This document shows, piece by piece, positions 21,561 to 32,162 of a stretch of 64,000 nucleotides of DNA. The stretch's first letter is position 1. Each line of letters begins with the position of its first letter. Made by a program: the position numbers and the translations under genes. Under the pieces are notes generated by a model. It searched no databases. It worked only from the letters and a program-made list of their open reading frames with translations, and was not told where the DNA came from. The stretch lies in NCBI GenBank assembly GCA_903813345.2, contig CAIIXF020000004.1:5787525-5851524 (forward strand), in the 5' to 3' direction. The DNA comes from Owenia fusiformis (taxonomy: Eukaryota; Annelida; Polychaeta; Sabellida; Oweniidae).

Positions 21561-21597
21561 TGCTGTGCGTCTGAGGATCAACACCTCAGACGCATGG
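21561..21597. repeat. Short perfect hairpin
   Basis: tgcgtctgagg and cctcagacgca are separated by 6-7 nt. It sits about 100 bp downstream of the MENW start, in otherwise unique sequence. It could be an RNA structure or terminator. Confidence 0.6.
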
Positions 21598-21980
21598 TAT
21601 AGATTTCATAAATATATATTATTATTAAATCAATAGCAAAAAAATAGACTACATTGTTATGTTGAATTCAGGGATTAATGAACACATGATTTACAACAAC
21701 AATCATGACAAATAATACAAAAACACAACAGAAGAGCTTGAATCCGAGGGTGTCATTAGCCGAAAATCTACGAGTATAAATTCTGATAGTCTAATAATTC
21801 GAGAAAACAAAATCTTAACCTTCCTACAGGTAATTTCGATAGCAAACAATCGACTTAACCACTAGAGTAGTCATATAAATATATTGGTAATAAAGGTAAG
21901 GTATATATAACATTGTAAAGTGTCAATAGAAATCAACTTGAGCATTCATGATTCTAATATTTTTTGTAAAAGAAATGAAA

Positions 21981-22200
21981 AGATACTAATAGAAATCGTC
22001 GGACATTTTAAGTAAACAAAGTAAAAAACAAAGAAATATCTTAAAGTTGCCTACTAGCTGTAGAAATTCTTAGTAAAATAAACAAAAACAAGATACTAAT
22101 AGAAATCGTCGGACATTTTAAGTAAACAAAGTAAAAAACAAAGAAATATCTTAAAGTTGCCTACTAGCTGTAGAAATTCTTAGTAAAATAAACAAAAACA
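21981..22200 (+). repeat. Two identical 110-bp tandem units
   Basis: The unit starts agatactaatagaaatcg and ends caaaaaca. The two units show no differences by eye, so this is a recent duplication. No ORF. Confidence 0.8.
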
Positions 22201-22341
22201 AGTCATTTTTTGAAGAGGAACAAGCTTCTCAACACATCCCATGAATATTGAAACTTCTATTTATAAAATTGTAAATCGTATTCTCTTTTACTTGCAACCA
22301 TATGAACACATATGAACCATATGTGATATGAACACATATGG

Positions 22342-23136
22342 TTGGGCATTGTTGGGCATAGGACAGTCTTATATTTAGCGAGAGATCCGAGTAAAAATGA
22401 GTACTTTGATAGTTTCGGTCGTAAAACTTCAAATAGTCTGTTGAAGCATTTAGGTGGATCATATGTATTTAACAAAAAACAAATTCAAAGTATACTGTCT
22501 ACGGTCTGTGGTCAATATGTCTTACTTTTTCAAAAGGCTCGCAGAGTTTGTTAATCTATTTTCAGATGAAACCCTTCTGAATGACGTATTGGCCAGGAAG
22601 AGAGTTGCTAGAGAATTTGATTATTATTCTCAAATAATAAATCCCATTTCATTTAGAAAATCCCAGATTGGCTATAGCTCGATGTTCTATATTAAAAAAA
22701 AGAAAATGTATGAAAATTGAATTGTGAGAAAATGCAATGATTCCTCAGAAGTTGACTAAAGCTGCTTCGGCATATGATATGTTTATCCCCAATTTGCTTG
22801 AAATTGAGCCTGGAGAAATAAGAACTATTGATTTGAGGGTAAAATACAATTCCCCAGGCATATTTCAGCAATCTTACATACAAAGTCAAGTCAGGTCAAG
22901 CTAAATGCGGTCTTTTTTTGGGTGGTGTAATTGATTCAGATTATATCAGGAATATTCATATCATTTTATTGAATTCTGGGAAAACCACTGAAAAATTTAT
23001 GATTGGGGATGCAATTTGTCAGATGAAATTATATAAGGATATCTCTATAGAAATGCTGTAGGGGTTTATCAAGAAAAATACAGAAAGAGGCGAATTAAAA
23101 TTTGGGGAAGCTTCCTTGAGAAAAATTCAAAAGTGA
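22342..23136 (+). pseudogene. Best-preserved protease-dUTPase fusion locus (copy D')
   Basis: Protease: the His codon (22357) and the Asp in FDSFGR (22408) and Cys in VCGQY (22507) are all present and in one frame, in the order expected for adenovirus/Polinton-type cysteine proteases. The residue after His is Arg instead of Trp. Beyond Cys the frame breaks near 22545. dUTPase: motif I (AYDMFIP, 22770 on), motif II (with a 5-base insertion), motif III (GGVIDSDY, 22921 on), motif IV (GDAICQ, 23008 on) and motif V (TERGELKFGEA) are all recognisable. A TAG at 23059 and several indels make it a pseudogene. This is the only copy retaining motifs III and IV. The ancestral enzyme would cleave viral precursors and hydrolyse dUTP. 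Confidence 0.75.
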
Positions 23137-23300
23137 CCTTTGAAAATAATTTGGTAAGTGTTTGAATTCACCATGCGATATTGTTGTATATTTTTACAGG
23201 TTTACCGGAGACGCTGAGAAAATATGTAACAACACGTAAGCGAGAGAAACTGGGATTTCCCGCAGCTGTTAAGTTCATGGGATACTCCAACCAAAATTAG
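23137..23300 (+). other. Intron and downstream exon after dUTPase (copy D')
   Basis: A consensus donor GTAAGT at about 23154 and acceptor tttttacag bound a short intron of about 46 bp. The exon after it reads in one frame to a TAG just after SNQN. This is the cleanest version of the exon. Confidence 0.5.
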
Positions 23301-24163
23301 TTGCGAGCATTTGACGATTGATGACCGAGGCTCGAGCTGTGCCTTTGACGTGAGTCATTGTATCTCGCTTATGCTTTTTTAAAAAAGGGGCATTCTAAAA
23401 TGTAATAAATTGTTTGACGTCATTGGTTGCAAATACGGATCTCAGAGTTAGGAGTCTGGGAATATAATCTTTGCCCCGATTAGAAGTTAGTATCTTGCAA
23501 TCAAACATTCTAATATTTTTTAGAAGTGGTTTATATTGTAATTATTGATTCTGAGAATATTGTCCCTTTTTATAATTGGTGTAAATTGACATTATTTTAT
23601 CAGGACAATAAATGCTATTATTCTGATGGTATGAATGTAAGTTTCTCATATACATTTTATTGCATTTTATTTAAACTATTGTACAAGTCTACCAATAAGC
23701 TTATTATCCTTCATGAGAAGGTAAATGTATAATTGATTATAATATTATATCAATAAGCGTATTGTTGCTTATGAATACATAATTGTTCATTTGATTGCAA
23801 AATTATACGAGTCTGGGATTGCTGAACTTTAGATATTGAAAGCATATTATTATTATTCTAATACTATTCACCTATATATTTTATCATGAGCATCGTAGGT
23901 ATTATTAAAAAGAAAAAGAAAAATAAGTATTTAGTATTAAAAAATATGTTCCTGGAGTATATGTTACAACTTCAATTTTTTATGCCAATTCATGCTAGTT
24001 TCAAATGTAGCTTTGAAAAATTTTGTACTGAATTACCTTCCGACGACTTTGAAGATTCAACCATAATTTTCACTATTTTAATATATTCTCAACCAAAGCT
24101 ATTTAGACAGTTTCCTTTTTTAAATAAATTTAAAATCCTTTATCAAATTATCCTTGTATTTTA
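23301..24163 (+). other. AT-rich spacer upstream of CRP (copy D)
   Basis: A shorter version of the 2.07-3.11 kb spacer. A 103-codon ORF at 23886-24197 (MSIVGIIKKKKK, then FKCSFEKFCTELPSDDFED) recurs in part at 27.9 kb and, diverged, at 9.25 kb. It could be an upstream exon but I cannot place its splice sites. Confidence 0.35.
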
Positions 24164-25102
24164 TGGCAACCCTGCTGGAATTGTTCTCAGAAATTAGTGA
24201 CGACAGTTGGACAAGTGCATTGAAAAGAATGAATTGAATAGAAAACGTATATTGAAATTCATTTATTCCCTCTTGGTGGAAAATTACCCCAAAACATTCG
24301 AGCATATTAAGAAAATAACACATTTCAAAATGCCACCTTAAATTAGAGGAACTAGAAAACAAAAAGTTCCTTGCAAGAAATTTGTAGACTATTGTATGTA
24401 TCACATGAAACAGGCCAGATTGCTGTTTTGTAAACCATCCACATTCCGATGTTATTGTGAGCCTTGTGCTGGAAGACCAGACCGTCGCTATCACTCTAAC
24501 GTTATGAGCTTCGGGTACCTGGTGGGTCGGTATTGGCGAGAGGTCTGGGGTGAAGATCGTGAACAACCCGAATGGGAGTTGTTGATGGAAAAAGAAAAAG
24601 CCCAAGAACCCCCCCTATCTGGAGAAAATGATCTATGCTGGTATATAAAACAACATGGCTTTGGATGCCGGAAATGTACCAAGATCTGAATAGCATAGAA
24701 AGAAAATTATTGGGACATAGACAAGGTGAGAGAAAAGTAGAACAATATTCCTTTTCTTCCGTTATTATCGATTTTGAAAATGAGGAAAAGAATGAATCTA
24801 AACGCTATCTATGTTTTTTATTTTTATAGACACTATGGATGCCTGTTGGCGAGTAGAAAATCCTACAGACCTATGTTCTAGAGAATATATTGGAGAAATG
24901 CTCCATGTTTGGACAAGTTTACAAACTCAGGTAAATTAGTATTTGCCCCTAGCTTTCTAGAAATTTAGATTTATCATATATCATTTCATCGTAATCTATA
25001 TTTCTTTTAGGTTACTTCTTCTAGGTTACACAAACCAGACAACAACAAACTCTAGCCAGGCCGTCGCCTCAAAGCGCCAAAGTCTACCATTCTTGTGATT
25101 AA
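24164..25102 (+). pseudogene. CRP gene, exons 1-3 (copy D)
   Basis: The start Met codon region is damaged (deletion in gcaccagatgaa). Exon 1 runs to 24725 with one TAA near 24340 and the one-base deletion before its end. The CYCEPC cluster and MSFGYLVGRYW are intact. Exon 2 is 24830-24930 and here keeps a good donor, GTAAAT. Exon 3 is 25025-25102, with its acceptor duplicated (two ctag/tttag sites). Exons 2 and 3 are open and in phase. Confidence 0.6.
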
Positions 25103-25798
25103 TTTGGCAAATTCTAGAAAGTTAGTTGGGCATTGGACAGTTTTATATTTAGCGAGAGATCCGAGTAAAAATGAGTACTTTGACCTCCAAATAGTCTGTT
25201 GAAGCATTTAAGCGGATCATATATATTTAATAAGAGACAAATTCAAAGTATACTGTCTATGGTCTGTGGTCATATGTCTTACTTTATACGCTTCAAAAGG
25301 CTCGTGGAAAAACATTGTCAGAGTTTGTTAATTTATTTTCAGATGACACCTTTCTGAACGACATATTGGCCAGGGAGACAGTTGCTGGAGAATTTGATTA
25401 TTATTTTCAAATAATAGATCCTAGTTTATTTAGAAAATCCAGATTGGCCATGGCGCGATGTTCTATAGAACAAAAAGAAAATATATGAAAATTGAATTTG
25501 ATGAAAATGCAATGATTTTTTAGAAGGTGACTTAAGCCACCTTGGCATATGATATGTTTATCCCTTATTCGCTTGAAATTGAGCCTGGGGAAATTAGGAC
25601 TATTGATTTGAGGGTAAAAATACAATTCCCCCGACATATTTCAGCAATCTTACATACAAAGTCAGGTCTAGCTAAACGCGGTCAGATGAAATTATATAAG
25701 GATATTTCTATAGAAATGTGGGAGGGGTTTATCAAGAAAAATACAGAAAGAGGCAAATTAAAATTTGGAGAAGCTACCTTGAGAAAAATTCAAAAGTG
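25080..25798 (+). pseudogene. Protease-dUTPase fusion (copy D)
   Basis: The protease frame begins inside CRP exon 3 and has an intact GHWTVLYLARD catalytic His region. The FDSFG motif is shortened by the same small deletion as in copies C and E, and a one-base loss near 25272 shifts the Cys region. dUTPase from 25542 is open for 85 codons with motif I (AYDMFIP), motif II (TKSGLAKRG) and motif V (TERGKLKFGEA). Motifs III and IV are cleanly deleted between KRGQ and MKLYKD. Confidence 0.65.
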
Positions 25799-25850
25799 AC
25801 CTTTTGGTGAGTATGAATTCACCAAGTGATATTGTTGTATATTTTTACAG

Positions 25851-25950
25851 GTTTACAAGAGACATTGAAAAATATACAACAACACGTAGGCGAGAGAAAC
25901 TAGGATTTCCCACAGCTGTTAAGTTTGTGGGATACTCCAACCAAAATTAG
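25851..25950 (+). other. Conserved exon downstream of dUTPase (copy D)
   Basis: Acceptor tttttacag, then the basic frame ending SNQN-stop. A small deletion near its start relative to copy D'. Confidence 0.4.
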
Positions 25951-26420
25951 TTGCGAGCATTTGACGATTGATGACCGAGGCTTGAGCTGTGTCTTTGACG
26001 TGAGTCATTGTATCTCGCTTACGCTTTTTTTAAAAAAGGGGCATTCTAAAATATAATAAATTGTTTGACGTCACTGGTTGCAAATACCGATCTCAGAGTT
26101 AGGAGTCTGGGAATATAATCTTTGCCCCGATTATAAGTTAGTATCTTGCAATCAAACGTTCTAATATTTTTTAGAAGTGGTTTATATTGTAATTATTGAT
26201 TCTGAGAATATTGTCCCTTTTTATAATTGGTATAAATTGACAATATTTTATCAGGACAATAAATGCTATTATTCTGATTGTATGAATGTAAGTTTCTCAT
26301 ATACATATTCTATTGTATTTTATTTAAACTTTTGTACAAGTCTACTAATAAGCCTATTGTTGTTTTTACCAGTATTAAGCTAAATATTTACATTTTATTG
26401 TACTTTATTCAAACTATTGT

Positions 26421-26881
26421 TGTTGCCTTTGATAGCTAATAATATTATTTAATGCTACCTAAAGTCATATATTTTTATAATTAAGTGGCTGGATTATTTT
26501 ATATGTTGTTATTTGTGATTTAGCACACCTCAATTCATATTTGGGCATTATACCTAGCATCCCTACGTCATTGCTGAGTCAGAGTATTGTGCAATCCTTG
26601 TCTAACCACTTGTTTTATTATAACTTCCAATCAATGTGCTAGAATACAGCTTTGTAAAGCCTCTGTCCAAATAAGGAAACCCCTGCTGCATAATCATCCA
26701 ATCACCAGGCAATGCATACTAATATCCCTGGTAATGTTAGACAGCTTTGGTCATACTTGTATCCTGGTGAATAAAGACTAGTCAGTCTGGTCTTGTCTCC
26801 TGAAGCGTTAGGTACAATAAAGAAACTAAGAGAACAACCTTGCATCGTGTTACATGAAAATACAAGAGCTGAACACCAACA
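26421..26881 (+). mobile_element. LTR of family LA retrotransposon (5' LTR)
   Basis: Runs TGTTGCC to CCAACA, with aataaagactagtcagtctgg near the 3' end. It aligns with the LTRs at 31.0, 42.6, 47.9 and 58.3 kb. A Gag gene follows. It inserted into the dUTPase 3' spacer, which resumes at about 27520. Confidence 0.75.
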
Positions 26882-27530
26882 ATCTTTCTCTGAAGAATTG
26901 CAAAATCAGAATCATTTAATGTTCCTTGAACAAAATGAATTAAAACAACAAAATTCTAAATTGTGTGTCAAAGTAGGCACTAATAAAAGGCGTACCCTTC
27001 CCCCACCACCTTTCATGTCACGTACCACTCACGAGTCTGACTCTAGACACTAATTGAGAGGGGGAGGTTGATCCAATTGAACATACACCTGTATCCCAAT
27101 GGAGGTGGGTCCACCCTAACTTTTCCATCAGATCAGTCCATAATGAGAAATCCCCATCCCCTGAACCAGTCAAGCAAGTCAGTACTGTCCTAAAAAAGGC
27201 TGCTTTCAAACCAAAGCGTCTCAATGTTTATGAAGGGAAACAAGAATGGAATGAGTATGCGGTAAATTTTGACACTGTATCTAAATATAATAACTGGTGA
27301 GAAGACTAGCGTTAATGGAATTGTCAATTGCTTTGAAGGGGGCAGCTTTATCTGTTCTTGCCAATATGTCCCTAAATGAACGTGCATCTCAAACAACTTT
27401 GATCACTAGATTAAGGGAAAGGTTCAGCCCCACCCAATTGAGTATCCAAAAATGTTCACTTAAAAATAGAAAGAAACAAATTGATGAAACCCTCCCAGCA
27501 TTTGCAGCAGCTATTAAATCTCCATCAATA
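26882..27530 (+). pseudogene. gag: Gag fragment of the LA retrotransposon
   Basis: Broken frames give a Gln/Asn-rich N-terminal part, a linker, then a capsid-type region: KRLNVYEGKQEWNEYAVNF, LALMELSIALKGAALSVLA and RLRERFSPTQLS. The KxxxYxGxxxWxxY pattern and the later LKGxA motif are typical of Ty3/gypsy Gag. No protease, RT or 3' LTR; the element is truncated at about 27520. Confidence 0.65.
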
Positions 27531-28122
27531 AGCTTATTGTTATTCATGAGATGGTAAATCTATAATTGATTATAATATTATATCAATAAGCGTATTGTTG
27601 CTTATGAATACATAATTGTTCATTTGATTGAAAAATTATATGAGTCTGGGATTGCGTAACTTTAGATATTTAAAGCATTTTATTGTTGTTTGGAATTGTT
27701 TATATCTTACATATTTTGATTGTAATATTATATAAGTGAGGGATTGCTTAACTTTATCGAACACATATTGTTGTTGTTTATGAGTTAAGAATTGCTTGTA
27801 TCTCGCACATCCATGATTGTAATATCATTCACCTATATATTTAATCATGAACATCGTAGGTATTATTAAAAAAGAAAAAGAAATAAGTATTTAGTATTAA
27901 AAAATATGTTCCCGGAGTATATGTTACAACTTCAATTTTTTATGCCAATTCATGCTAGTTTCAAATGTAGCTTTGAAAAATTTTGTACTGAATTACCTTC
28001 CGACGACTTTGAAGATTCAACCATAATTTTCACCATTTTAATATATTCTCAACCAAAGCTACTTAGACAGTTTCTTTTTTTATATAAATTTAAAATCCTT
28101 CATCAAGTTATCCTCATATTTT
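27531..28122 (+). other. AT-rich spacer upstream of CRP (copy E)
   Basis: Continuation of the dUTPase 3' spacer after the LA insertion. It contains the 76-codon ORF 27906-28136 already noted for copy D. No firm gene. Confidence 0.35.
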
Positions 28123-29080
28123 ATGGCACCAGATGAAACCCTGCTGGAATTGTTCTCAGAAATTAGTGATGACAGTTAGACAAGTTACATTGAAAAGAAT
28201 GAATTGAATAGAAAACGTATATTGAAACTTATTTATTCCCTCTTGGTGGAAAATTACCCCAAAACATTCGAGCATATTAAGAAAAAAAATAACACATTTT
28301 AAAATGACACCTGAAATTTGAGGAACTAGAATACAAAAAGTTCCTTGCAAGAAATTTGTAGAGTATTGTATGTACCACATGAAACAGGCCAGATTGCTGT
28401 ATTGTAAACCATTCACATTCCGATGTTATTGTGAGCCTTGCGCTGGGAAGACCAGACCGTAGCTATCACTCTAACGTTATGAGCTTCGGGTACCTTGTGG
28501 GTCGGTATTGGCAAGAGGTCTGGGGTGAAGATCGTGAACAACCCGAATGGGAGTTGTTGATGGAAAAAGAAAAAGCCAAAGAACCCCCCTATCTGAAGAA
28601 AATGATCTATGCTGGTATATAAAACAACATGGCTTTGGATGCTGGAAAATGTACCAGGATCTGAATAGCATAGAAAGATAATTATTGGGACATAGACAAG
28701 GTGAGAGAAAAGTAGAACAATATTCCTTTTCTTCCATTATTATCAATTTTGAAAATGAAGAAAAGAATGAATCTAAACGCTATCTATGTTTTTTTTTCTT
28801 ACAGACACTATGGATGCCCGTTGGCAAGTAGAAAATCCTACAGACCTATGTTCTAGAAAATATATTGGAGAAATGCTCCATGTTTGGACAAGTTTACAAA
28901 CTCAGATAAATTGGTATTTGCTGCTAGCTTTCTTGAAATTTAGATTTATCATATATCATTTCATTCTAATCTATATTTCTTTTGAATCTAGGTTACACAA
29001 ACCAGACAACAACAAACTCTAGACAGGCCGTCTCCTCAAAGCGCCAAGGCCTACCATTCTTGTGATTTTGGCAAATTCTA
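28123..29080 (+). pseudogene. CRP gene, exons 1-3 (copy E, with start)
   Basis: ATG 28123 opens MAPDETLLELFSEIS. A TAG near 28178 and several indels break exon 1. The exon ends at 28700 in the undeleted form (tggaaaatg), so the frame would pass into exon 2 (28805-28905; DARWQVENPTDLC). The exon 2 donor is mutated. Exon 3 starts at 28992; loss of TAAT moves its stop to 29078. This copy corresponds to copy A in the large duplication. Confidence 0.6.
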
Positions 29081-29560
29081 GAAAGTTAGTTGGGCATTGG
29101 ACAGTTTTATATTAAGCGAAAGATCCGAGTAAAAATGAGTACTTTGACCTCCAAATAGTCTGTTGAAGCATTTAAGCGGATCATGTGTATTTAACAAGAG
29201 ACAAATTCGAAGTATACTGTCTACGGTCTGTGGTCAATATGTCTTACTTTATACGCTTCAAAAGGCTCGCGGAAAAACATTGTCAGAGTTTGTTAATTTA
29301 TTTTCAGATGACACCCTTCTGAACGACATATTGGCCAGGGAGACAGTTGCTGGAGAATTTGATTATTATTCTCAAATAATAGATCCTAGTTTATTTAGAA
29401 TATCCAGATTTGCTATGGCTCGTTGTTCTATAGAACAAAAAGAAAATATATGAAAATTGAATTTGGTGAAAATGCAATGATTTTTTAGAAAGTGACTTAA
29501 GCCACCTCGGCATATGATATGTTTATCCCTAATTCGCTTGAAATTGAGCCTGGAGAAATT
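29050..29560 (+). pseudogene. Protease-dUTPase fusion (copy E)
   Basis: The GHWTVLY region is kept. The frame from 29163 is open through the catalytic Cys (VCGQY) and the tail to 29453. dUTPase keeps only motif I before the same deletion as in copy A. Confidence 0.6.
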
Positions 29561-29705
29561 TGAATTCACCATGCGATATTGTTGTATATTTTTACAGGTT
29601 TACCGGAGACGCTGAGAAAATATATGACAACATGTAAGCGAGAGAAACTATGATTTCCCGCAGCTGTTAGTTCGTGGGATACTCGAACCAAAATTAGTTG
29701 TTACG

Positions 29706-31015
29706 TGTTATGCATATTACTTATGTGTTTTTAAATAGATTCTTCAGTCTACTAGCTGTAACTCAAGAGGAACATCTCTAGCTAACATCTACTAATCTTG
29801 GGTTGCAGTTAGGAGATTCAAGGCTTTGCATTAGATGCTTGTTTTGTATATCAATAAATATGAAGTTGGAACATCACCTATTTAGTTAATTGTCATCATG
29901 GATTATTCCACACGAGCAGCAAACCCAACATTGGGGGCCAAGCCAAATCGAAGCCAAGCTGTATTGAAAGAACATCAGTAATTTTGTAAGTTAATTTTGT
30001 ATTTTGATCACTTTTATAAGCATTTTTGGAAATCATGGCACAATCAGATCGGGCTCTGTCCAGAGCATCAATGAGTGACATTTCGAAAATTTTAAAGGAT
30101 CTGTCGAAATCACAGGAGAGGTTCGATGATGAAAAACATGCTGGGTTAGCTAGGGGGGCTGAAGCCATTTTCAGCAGGAGTTCTTCTGCTCCTCCTGAGT
30201 ATGTCACCGGACATAATGATGTGGACCTCCAAGAACAACATCAGTTGGTCCAGCGACTAAAAGAGGAGGTTGTTTTCCTCAACAACCATCATAAGCAAAT
30301 GACACAGAGCTGGGAGGAAAACAACCAGAGGATGACATCCCAATATAATTCTCTGATAAATCAGTTTGAGGTGCGCCTGCAGAAAGCTGAACGCTACAGA
30401 GGAAAATTACAGGATGTGATTAGGGAAAAAGAGGACCTGGCGGCTGAGGTGATGTCCCTTCGGGATGTTATAAAGTCTAACCCTACTACAGCTGGTTCTG
30501 TGTCTTTTTCCTTACCACCTGTAATAACATTGCCATCAATAGTGACTACATCGCCGTTGCATGTTCCTTTTAATACAGCAGCAGCCTTTACAACAGTCAC
30601 AACACAATCTATACCAGCCACTGGGTTGTTTAGTACAAGCATGCCTCGTTCTCGAATGGCCAAGGGAAGAACCAGGTATGTGCCACCTATTTATGGTCAC
30701 TCGGATGCATTTGTTGATACAAATGAATCTGATTCAGAAAGGGAGGATGGTCATAATCCGACGTCCACTCCTGGTTCATCAAGTGCCTTCAGGCCTATAC
30801 ATATGTCCACACCAGCCACTTCTACAAAGTCATCCAACAAACCCAATGGTACAAGCTATGGTAAACATCAAAAGCTTTGCCATTTCGATGGGACAATGGA
30901 GTGGCTTCACTTTGTCACCCATCTGGAATTTGTGTCACGAATTAATGGGTGGACAAAGGAGCAGTGCTGTCTCCACTTGTGTTCGAACCTTAGAGGGGCT
31001 GCTCTCTGTGTGCTG
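29706..31015 (+). mobile_element. LB retroelement with long gag ORF
   Basis: The same element and position as at 744-2069, so inserted before the large duplication. Its 5' flank has drifted (tacg instead of tgag). Its 3' part was replaced by an LA LTR at about 31016. Confidence 0.65.
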
Positions 31016-31021
31016 TGTTAA
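30035..31021 (+). CDS. gag: Gag ORF, 328 codons, truncated
   Basis: Open frame with ATG 30026 or 30035 (MAQSDRALS). It has a coiled-coil-like region at residues about 60-145, a Pro/Ser/Thr linker and the start of a capsid-like domain (KLCHFDGTMEWLHFVTHLEF, then LRGAALCVL). It ends where the LA LTR begins. Compared with the copy at 1.06 kb it retains more capsid and lacks the internal TAG. No nucleocapsid knuckle or pol. Confidence 0.65.
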   Translation: MAQSDRALSRASMSDISKILKDLSKSQERFDDEKHAGLARGAEAIFSRSSSAPPEYVTGHNDVDLQEQHQLVQRLKEEVVFLNNHHKQMTQSWEENNQRMTSQYNSLINQFEVRLQKAERYRGKLQDVIREKEDLAAEVMSLRDVIKSNPTTAGSVSFSLPPVITLPSIVTTSPLHVPFNTAAAFTTVTTQSIPATGLFSTSMPRSRMAKGRTRYVPPIYGHSDAFVDTNESDSEREDGHNPTSTPGSSSAFRPIHMSTPATSTKSSNKPNGTSYGKHQKLCHFDGTMEWLHFVTHLEFVSRINGWTKEQCCLHLCSNLRGAALCVLC

Positions 31022-31465
31022 CTAATGTTACCTAATGTCATATACTTTTATAATTAAGTTGCTGGACTATTATTGATTTTATATGTTGGCATTTGAGCTT
31101 TTAGTTAACGCATCTTTAGTCATAAATTAGAGCAGAATACATAGCATTCCTACGCCATTGCTGAGTCAGAGTCTTGTGCAATCCTTGCATAACCACTGTT
31201 TTATAATAGCTTCCAATCAATGTGCTAGAATATAGCTTTGCAAACCCTTTGCCCAAATAAGGAAACTCCTGCTTCATAACTAACCAATCACTACGCAATG
31301 CATACTAATATCCCTGCTAAGCTTTGGTCATGCTTGTATCCTGGTGAATTAAGTTTCAGTCTGGTCCGGTCTCTCCAAGAAAGAAGAGTTACATAATAAA
31401 ACTAAAGAAGATTAACTAAAGGCGTCGTGTTAGATGAAAATACAATTGCGGAACAATTGACAACA
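31016..31465 (+). mobile_element. LA LTR fused to the gag ORF
   Basis: The LTR sequence (5' end slightly trimmed) runs to ATTGACAACA. It joins LB gag on the left and family B middle sequence on the right, so it marks a recombination that removed about 1 kb of spacer present in copy A. Confidence 0.6.
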
Positions 31466-31798
31466 ATATATAATTATTCGAAATTCCCGGGGAAGCAAAT
31501 ACATAATGACAGGCCTATATCTCCTGCTTCGACGCTACCATATGGATCATGTGATTCACCTGAAATAATGGATTTGGATGAGGGTTCATCTTACGCCCAG
31601 CTCAGGAGAGTACACCTCCCAAAGAATATTCAGAGCAAATTTTGAAGGAGAAAAATTCTTTGGTTAGAGTTCCAGCTCAAATCTGGCCCCGGGAATTATA
31701 TGACAGCCTTAAAAAGACTAGCAGAGCCAATGAAAGCCACAATGCTCCTACTAATAAAAAATCTAGGAGACATAAAAATAGGAGATGTAGAATATAAG
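31466..31798 (+). pseudogene. Family B, middle and C-terminal parts (chimeric)
   Basis: It starts mid-gene (NYSKFPGKQI), passes the acidic MDLDEGSS part, then jumps to the C-terminal form found at 3.19 kb. The frame breaks at that join. The tail RRCRI and stop are kept. Confidence 0.5.
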
Positions 31799-31818
31799 TC
31801 TCGGGGTTCATGGGATGG

Positions 31819-31880
31819 TATAAAAACGGGGAAAATAACAAATTAATATAACACAAACATGGAAAATTGGCACGAAGTAA
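31819..31880 (+). promoter_or_regulatory. TATA promoter plus MENW start
   Basis: TATAAAAACGGGG at 31819 with ATG at 31859 (MENWHE, then GTAAGG). Same module as at 3410. Confidence 0.5.
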
Positions 31881-31929
31881 GGAAAACCATGGGTCAGAGT
31901 TAAAAACATCTATATATTAACTGGGAAAA

Positions 31930-32162
31930 AGTCTAAAGTTTTGTTCTAATGAGCAAGACTTGGCAAAGTGAGGAAGTAACACCTTTTTAAAAAGCAATAA
32001 GCAATCATCATAGTTTTAAAATCTGGAATAATTCTACTAGTACTCTCAGGGATTTTTTCAAATTTCGCCTGGTGGATTACCAAAAAAAAGGACTTTTTCT
32101 CTCTTACGAATTTATAGAACAGACTCCCTTCTCCGGAAATCATTTTGATCTTAATTTTACAA
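31930..32162 (+). promoter_or_regulatory. Family B leader module
   Basis: Copy of 3530-3754, directly upstream of the family B ATG at 32163. Confidence 0.5.

Noticed and set aside
24491-24696. Minus-strand ORFs opposite CRP exon 1 (seen at every CRP copy)
   Set aside because: They are shadows: the plus strand has the conserved Cys pattern and splice sites, and the shadow frames differ between copies.
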